Shown here: in pieces, positions 6,261-10,120 of the stretch | How positions within the stretch are numbered: the stretch's first letter is position 1 | How the letters are laid out: every line of letters starts with the position of its first letter | Origin: an uncultured Collinsella sp. | Lineage (GTDB): Bacteria; Actinomycetota; Coriobacteriia; Coriobacteriales; Coriobacteriaceae | Reading direction: 5' to 3' | NCBI GenBank assembly: GCA_958439425.1 | Contig: CAUBVH010000035.1 | Coordinates: forward strand, 1-10,120 | DNA: 10,120 bases | The notes under the pieces: generated by a model | The model's database searches: none | Seen by the model: the letters and a program-made list of their open reading frames with translations, nothing else | Told to the model about the DNA's origin: nothing | Made by a program: the position numbers and the translations under genes

Positions 6261-6280
6261 CTAGCCAAATAGCGTATTGT
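6252..6280 (+). promoter_or_regulatory. candidate promoter of the ABC importer operon
   Basis: -35-like TTCAAA (6252-6257), 17-nt spacer, -10-like TATTGT (6275-6280), each 4 of 6. It sits inside operator-like sequences and about 90 bp upstream of the first ATG, giving a long leader. Confidence 0.45.
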
Positions 6281-6286
6281 ACAAAT

Positions 6287-6363
6287 CAGCAAAAGGGGCA
6301 AAGTCCCCGAGCCAATCTCCGAAGGCGGCGGCAAAGGGTGCCGCCACGGTGTGAAAGGGTGGA
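6287..6363 (+). other. structured 5' leader of the ABC operon
   Basis: The predicted leader contains two hairpins: GGGG-CAAAGT-CCCC (6295-6308) and GGCGGC-AAAGGGT-GCCGCC (6327-6345). The purine-rich AAAGGGTGGA ribosome-binding site (6354-6363) follows 8 nt after the second. I do not recognise a known riboswitch class. The hairpins could stabilise the mRNA or tune translation of a highly expressed lipoprotein. The AGGG in the second loop resembles a Shine-Dalgarno decoy. Confidence 0.4.
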
Positions 6364-6368
6364 TTGTA

Positions 6369-7685
6369 ATGAAGAACGAAATGAGCAGAAGGCAGTTCCT
6401 GGGCTTCGCTGGCTCCGCGGCTGCGGTTCTTGGTCTGGGTCTCGTGGGCTGTGGTGGTTCTGCCGGCTCCGGCTCCTCTGCTTCTGGTGACGCTGCCGAG
6501 GTCTACTTCCTCCAATTTAAGCCTGAGGTCGACAAGGAGTGGAAGGAGATCGCCAAGGCGTACAAGAAGGAGAAGGGCGTCGAGGTCAAGATCGTGACCG
6601 CCGCCTCCAACACCTACGAGGAGAAGCTCAAGTCCGAGATGTCCAAGAGCTCCGCTCCGACGCTGTTCCAGGTCAACGGCCCCACCGGCCTTAAGAACTG
6701 GAAGGACTACTGCGCCGATCTTTCCGACACCAAGCTCCGCGGTGAGCTCATCGACGACTCCCTGGCGCTGCAGTCCGACGGCAAGGATCTGGGTATCGAC
6801 TGGGTCCAGGAGAGCTACGGCATCATCTACAACAAGCAGCTGCTCGAGAAGGCTGGCTACAAGGCCGAGGACATCAACTCCTTCGACAAGCTGAAGGCTT
6901 GTGCCGACGACATCCAGGCCCGCAAGGACGAGCTTGGTGTCGAGGGTGCCTTCACTTCTGCCGGCATGGACGACTCCTCCAGCTGGCGCTACACCACCCA
7001 CCTCGCCAACCTCCCGCTCTACTACGAGTTCGAAAAGGAGCACAACCAGGAGGACGACGAGATCAAGGGCGAGTATCTCGATAACTTTAAGCAGATCTTT
7101 GACCTGTATATCACCGACTCCACCTGCGATCCTTCGCAGCTTGCCTCCAAGACCGGTGACGACGCTACCAACGAGTTCGCAACCGGTAAGGCCGTTTTCT
7201 ACCAGAACGGCTCTTGGGCCTACGCCGACCTCACCAAGGCCGGTATGACCGACGACCAGCTCGGCATGCTGCCGATCTACATCGGCGTCGAAGGCGAGGA
7301 GAACCAGGGCCTGTGCTCCGGCGGCGAGAACTACTGGTGCGTCAGCTCCCAGGCTTCCGAGGATGCCCAGAAGGCCACCGAGGACTTCATGTATTGGTGC
7401 GTCACTTCTGACACCGCCACCAGCATCATCGCTGACAAGATGGGTCTGACCGCCCCGTTCAAGAGCGCTAAGGAGACCACCAACGTCTTCTCGCAGCAGG
7501 CCGTTGCCATGGCCAAGGACGGCAAGAAGACCGTTGCTTGGGACTTCGTTTACATCCCCTCTGAGGAGTGGAAGAAGAACCTCAAGCAGGCTCTCATCGC
7601 TTATGCTGCCGACAACACCAAGTGGGACGGCGTCAAGAACGCCTTCGTCGATGGCTGGAAGACCGAGAAGGCTGCTTCCGAGTAA
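6369..7685 (+). CDS. carbohydrate ABC transporter substrate-binding lipoprotein (Tat-type)
   Basis: A 438-residue family-1 (MalE-like) extracellular solute-binding protein. The N-terminus has a twin-arginine signal, SRRQFLGF (Arg7-Arg8), a hydrophobic stretch and a lipobox LVGC, so Cys28 is the predicted lipidated residue. A Gly/Ser linker follows, then the mature domain from about residue 44 (EVYFLQFKPEVDKEW, GPTGLKNWKDY, FATGKAVFYQNGSWAYADL). The sugar is not identifiable; aromatic residues such as Trp145, Trp206, Trp283 and Trp323 could stack on sugars. Six further cysteines (115, 178, 253, 316, 324, 344) are unusual and may form disulfides. I chose this ATG because AAAGGGTGGA lies 5 nt upstream; an in-frame GTG at 6351 lacks that spacing and would spoil the signal peptide. 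Codon use is strongly C-ending, consistent with high expression. It is the first gene of the importer operon. Confidence 0.92.
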   Translation: MKNEMSRRQFLGFAGSAAAVLGLGLVGCGGSAGSGSSASGDAAEVYFLQFKPEVDKEWKEIAKAYKKEKGVEVKIVTAASNTYEEKLKSEMSKSSAPTLFQVNGPTGLKNWKDYCADLSDTKLRGELIDDSLALQSDGKDLGIDWVQESYGIIYNKQLLEKAGYKAEDINSFDKLKACADDIQARKDELGVEGAFTSAGMDDSSSWRYTTHLANLPLYYEFEKEHNQEDDEIKGEYLDNFKQIFDLYITDSTCDPSQLASKTGDDATNEFATGKAVFYQNGSWAYADLTKAGMTDDQLGMLPIYIGVEGEENQGLCSGGENYWCVSSQASEDAQKATEDFMYWCVTSDTATSIIADKMGLTAPFKSAKETTNVFSQQAVAMAKDGKKTVAWDFVYIPSEEWKKNLKQALIAYAADNTKWDGVKNAFVDGWKTEKAASE

Positions 7686-7716
7686 GCAGTTGCTGCCCAA
7701 GCTATCTGATTAGCGA

Positions 7717-7752
7717 CAGGGGGCGGGCAGACGTAGGTTTGCCCGCCCCCTG
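7717..7752 (+). other. intercistronic hairpin after the binding-protein gene
   Basis: CAGGGGGCGGGCA (7717-7729) pairs over 13 bp with TGCCCGCCCCCTG (7740-7752) around a 10-nt loop. No T-run follows, so it is not a standard terminator. Such hairpins between a binding-protein gene and its permease gene (as in malE-malF) protect the upstream mRNA or partly attenuate, giving excess binding protein. The GAAAGGA ribosome-binding site of the next gene starts 6 nt later. Confidence 0.75.
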
Positions 7753-7772
7753 CATATTGAAAGGACCCTTCT

Positions 7773-8627
7773 ATGGGCAAAGCACTCAAACGCTGGTGGC
7801 CGCTCTTTATGCTGCCCACGTGCCTGGCGTTTATGATCGGGTTCGTGATTCCCTTTATCCAGGGTTTCTATCTCTCGTTCTGCCAGTTTATTACCATCAA
7901 TAACGCGCACTTTGTCGGTATCGAGAACTACGTGCGCGCGCTGTCCGATCCGCAGTTCTCCACGTCGTTCTTCTTTACCGTGGCGTTTGCCTTCCTGTCG
8001 ACGGTGCTCATCAACGTGATTGCCCTCGCCATTGCGCAGGCGCTCACTCGCAAGGCGCTCAAGGGCACCAACATCTTCCGTACGATTTTCTTTATGCCTA
8101 ACCTGATTGGCGGCATTGTACTGGGTTACATTTGGCAGATTCTGATCAACTGCCTGCTCTCCAACGTGGGTGCCCAGCTTATCGCCCTCAACTCCGCCGC
8201 TGGCTTCTGGGGCCTTATCATCCTGACCCTGTGGCAACAGGTCGGCTACATGATGATCATCTACATCGCCGGTCTGCAGTCCATTCCGTCTGACTACATC
8301 GAGGCCGCCAAGGTCGATGGCGCTACGGCATGGCAGACGTTTTGGAAGGTTAAGATCCCCAACCTGATGCCGACCATCACCATCTGCCTGTTCCTGTCCA
8401 TCACCAACGGCTTTAAGCTGTTCGACCAGAACCTCGCCCTTACCGGTGGCGCCCCGGCGCACTCCACCGAGATGCTCGCCCTGAACATCTACAACACGTT
8501 CTATTCGCGTGCTGGCATCGCATGGCAGGGCATCGGTCAGGCCAAGGCAGTCATCTTCTGCATCCTGGTTGTCGCTATTTCTATGATCCAGCTTAAGGCC
8601 ACGAGGTCCAAGGAGGTGCAGCAGTAA
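7773..8627 (+). CDS. sugar ABC transporter permease, MalF-like
   Basis: A 284-residue inner-membrane permease of the MalFG (BPD_transp_1) family with about six hydrophobic segments, starting near residues 10-35. The cytoplasmic EAA loop that docks with the ATPase is seen at residues 177-196 (EAAKVDGATAWQTFWKVKIP), with the conserved Gly183. The length and compact N-terminus match the short MalF-type subunits of Gram-positive CUT1 importers (UgpA/MsmF/LacF) rather than E. coli MalF. GAAAGGA at 7759-7765 is properly spaced from the ATG. It overlaps the next permease gene by one base (TAATG), a sign of translational coupling. The substrate is set mainly by the upstream binding protein and is unknown. 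Confidence 0.93.
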   Translation: MGKALKRWWPLFMLPTCLAFMIGFVIPFIQGFYLSFCQFITINNAHFVGIENYVRALSDPQFSTSFFFTVAFAFLSTVLINVIALAIAQALTRKALKGTNIFRTIFFMPNLIGGIVLGYIWQILINCLLSNVGAQLIALNSAAGFWGLIILTLWQQVGYMMIIYIAGLQSIPSDYIEAAKVDGATAWQTFWKVKIPNLMPTITICLFLSITNGFKLFDQNLALTGGAPAHSTEMLALNIYNTFYSRAGIAWQGIGQAKAVIFCILVVAISMIQLKATRSKEVQQ

Positions 8628-9466
8628 TGAAACGCGATAAGGCTATCAACCGCGCGCTCTCGATCTTCTTTACGATCCTGTCGCTCGCATGGATCTACCC
8701 CGTGTTCATGATTGCGCTCAATTCCTTTAAGAAAGCGACCGCAATCAGCACCACCACGGCGTTCGATCTGCTCACGCCCGAGACGTTCAACGGCCTCGCA
8801 AACTACGTGCACGCTCTGAACGAGCAGGGCTTTGCCTCGGCGTTTATGTACTCGCTTATCATCACGGTCACGTCGGTCGTGCTGATTCTGGTGTGCTGCT
8901 CCATGTGCGCTTGGTACGTGGTGCGCGTCAACAGCAAGATCTCGAACTTCTTCTATTACCTGTTCGTCTTCTCGATGGTCGTACCGTTCCAGATGCTCAT
9001 GTTCACGCTGTCCAACCTCGCGGACCGCATCGGCTTTAACACGCCGTTTAACATCTGCTTCATCTACCTTGGTTTTGGCGCGGGCCTCGCGGTCTTTATG
9101 TTCGCCGGCTTCGTCAAGAACATCCCGCTCGAGATTGAGGAAGCGGCCATGATCGACGGCTGCAACCCGGTCCAAGTGTTCTTTAAGATCGTCCTTCCCA
9201 TTATGAAGCCCACCTATCTTTCGGTCGGCATCCTTGAGACCATGTGGGTCTGGAACGACTATCTGCTGCCCTACCTTACGCTCGACTCCACCAAGTACAA
9301 GACCATTCCTATCTTGATCCAGTACTTCCGTGGCGGCTATGGCCACGTCGAGCTCGGTCCCATGATGGCGTGCATCATGATGGTCGTTGTCCCCATCGTC
9401 ATCATGTACATCTTCTGCCAGAAGTACATCATCGACGGTGTGGTGGCAGGTGCCGTCAAGGGCTGA
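8627..9466 (+). CDS. sugar ABC transporter permease, MalG-like
   Basis: A 279-residue inner-membrane permease and likely heterodimer partner of the preceding MalF-like subunit. The N-terminal membrane helix (about 11-32) is followed by an extracellular segment containing FNGLANYVHAL, typical of CUT1 MalG/UgpE/MsmG proteins. The EAA loop is at 172-191 (EAAMIDGCNPVQVFFKIVLP, Gly178). The C-terminus ends in VVAGAVKG, the usual 'GLTAGAVKG' ending of this family. Its ATG overlaps the TAA of the previous gene by one base, so the two are probably co-translated. A cysteine-rich patch, Cys90-Cys91-Cys94, lies in the second membrane segment. The substrate is unknown. Confidence 0.94.
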   Translation: MKRDKAINRALSIFFTILSLAWIYPVFMIALNSFKKATAISTTTAFDLLTPETFNGLANYVHALNEQGFASAFMYSLIITVTSVVLILVCCSMCAWYVVRVNSKISNFFYYLFVFSMVVPFQMLMFTLSNLADRIGFNTPFNICFIYLGFGAGLAVFMFAGFVKNIPLEIEEAAMIDGCNPVQVFFKIVLPIMKPTYLSVGILETMWVWNDYLLPYLTLDSTKYKTIPILIQYFRGGYGHVELGPMMACIMMVVVPIVIMYIFCQKYIIDGVVAGAVKG

Positions 9467-9491
9467 TGCCGTAACTGTTTTGCAAGTTTTG

Positions 9492-9516
9492 GCGGCGCCT
9501 CTCAGCGCGGCGCCGC
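9492..9516 (+). other. intercistronic hairpin between permease and ATPase genes
   Basis: GCGGCGCC (9492-9499) pairs with GGCGCCGC (9509-9516) around the loop TCTCAGCGC. There is no T-run after it. It may stabilise upstream mRNA or partly attenuate expression of the ATPase gene. GAAAGGTAA follows at 9522-9530 as the ATPase ribosome-binding site. Confidence 0.6.
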
Positions 9517-9534
9517 GTATCGAAAGGTAAAGAC

Positions 9535-10120
9535 ATGGCCGAGATCGTTCTCAAACATGTTCAGAAGGTGTATCCCAACAACGAGTCAAAAAAGAAGGGC
9601 TTCTTTGGCAAAAAGAAGAAGACCGAGGAGAAGAAGCACAACCTCAAGGTTACCGAGGACGGTGTGCTCGCTGTAGAGGACTTCAACCTCACCGTTCACG
9701 ACCAGGAGTTCATCGTCCTCGTTGGCCCCTCTGGCTGCGGTAAGTCCACGACGATGCGCATGGTTGCCGGCCTGGAGGACATTACCTCGGGCGACGTGCT
9801 CATCGACGGCAAGCGCGTCAACGACGTGGCGCCCAAGGACCGCGACATCGCCATGGTGTTCCAGAGCTACGCTCTGTACCCCAATATGACGGTGTACGAG
9901 AACATGGCATTTACGCTCGAGCTCAAGAAGGTCCCCAAGGACGAGATCGACCGCAAGGTTCGCTCTGCTGCCGAGATCCTGGGCATTACCGAGTATCTCG
10001 ACCGTAAGCCTAAGGCGCTTTCGGGTGGCCAGCGCCAGCGCGTCGCCATCGGCCGCGCCATCGTGCGAGACCCCAAGGTCTTCCTGATGGACGAGCCGCT
10101 GTCCAACCTGGACGCCAAGC
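9535..10120 (+). CDS. sugar ABC transporter ATPase, MsmX/UgpC/MalK-type (partial, 3' end outside)
   Basis: The first 195 residues of an importer ATPase, cut by the window edge just after the D-loop. Walker A GPSGCGKST (64-72), Q-loop VFQSYALYPNMTVYENM (Gln110), signature LSGGQRQRVA (162-171), Walker B VFLMDEP (182-188) and SNLDAK are all intact. The family start MAEIVLKHVQKVYP is clear. Between the first two strands (about residues 17-43) there is an unusual Lys/Glu-rich insertion, KKKGFFGKKKKTEEKK followed by HNLKVTEDG, where most MsmX/MalK proteins have only a few residues. The missing part should hold the H-loop and the C-terminal OB-fold regulatory domain. The ATG is set by GAAAGG about 7 nt upstream. 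It should power the two permeases before it. Confidence 0.95.
   Translation, partial: MAEIVLKHVQKVYPNNESKKKGFFGKKKKTEEKKHNLKVTEDGVLAVEDFNLTVHDQEFIVLVGPSGCGKSTTMRMVAGLEDITSGDVLIDGKRVNDVAPKDRDIAMVFQSYALYPNMTVYENMAFTLELKKVPKDEIDRKVRSAAEILGITEYLDRKPKALSGGQRQRVAIGRAIVRDPKVFLMDEPLSNLDAK

Noticed and set aside
6351..6368. GTG start for the binding protein adding six residues
   Set aside because: The strong purine-rich ribosome-binding site lies inside this segment and points to ATG 6369, which gives a normal Tat lipoprotein signal.
6261..7700. Minus-strand reading frame of 479 residues, longer than the gene opposite it
   Set aside because: It is the shadow of the binding-protein gene caused by strong C/G third positions. 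It reads as low-complexity Leu/Val/Gly and spans the ABC promoter and leader. The plus strand has a signal peptide, lipobox and ribosome-binding site.
1..10120. CRISPR array, insertion sequence, prophage or toxin-antitoxin genes
   Set aside because: No regularly spaced direct repeats, transposase or integrase motifs, or small toxin-like gene pairs were seen on either strand.

Overview
The window looks like chromosomal DNA of a GC-rich Gram-positive anaerobe. Coriobacteriia, for example a Collinsella-like genome, is my best guess. It rests on high GC, strong GC3 bias, purine-rich AAAGG/GAAAGG ribosome-binding sites, a Tat-lipoprotein sugar binder, and a mix of PTS and MalK-type sugar uptake. 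This is an inference from style and gene content, not a taxonomic proof. No mobile element, CRISPR array or rRNA was seen.

Layout. Positions 1-328 hold no convincing gene. This part is GC-rich, hairpin-forming and carries a tRNA T-arm-like fragment. A strong two-way terminator hairpin (329-367) separates it from a minus-strand block: tRNA-Gln(TTG) at 370-444, a signal-less protein with two peptidoglycan-binding-like domains (483-1388), an all-trans polyprenyl diphosphate synthase (1528-2553), and a three-part fusion of PTS EIIC, EIIB and a Cof-type HAD phosphatase (2668-5118). A ~225-bp divergent control region follows. To its right, on the plus strand, lie a TreR-like GntR/UTRA regulator (5343-6062) with a very strong terminator, then a carbohydrate ABC-importer operon: Tat-type lipoprotein binding protein (6369-7685), MalF-like permease (7773-8627), MalG-like permease (8627-9466) and the start of a MsmX/MalK-type ATPase (9535 to the window edge). 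Two intercistronic hairpins sit in this operon.

How it may work together. The most informative signal is a family of short inverted repeats related to TTGTTTAAACAA. One lies next to the PTS fusion start, one overlaps the predicted -35 of the regulator gene, and two lie before the ABC operon, one of them on its predicted -35. The simplest reading is one local regulon: the TreR-like repressor controls itself, the PTS-phosphatase fusion and the ABC importer. In the TreR family the effector is typically a phosphosugar (trehalose-6-phosphate in Bacillus). I infer that the PTS domain could make an inducing phosphosugar and the fused HAD domain could remove the phosphate. The sugar or sugars are not identifiable from sequence alone; an alpha-glucoside or disaccharide is a reasonable guess. 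No EIIA and no glycosidase is encoded within the window.
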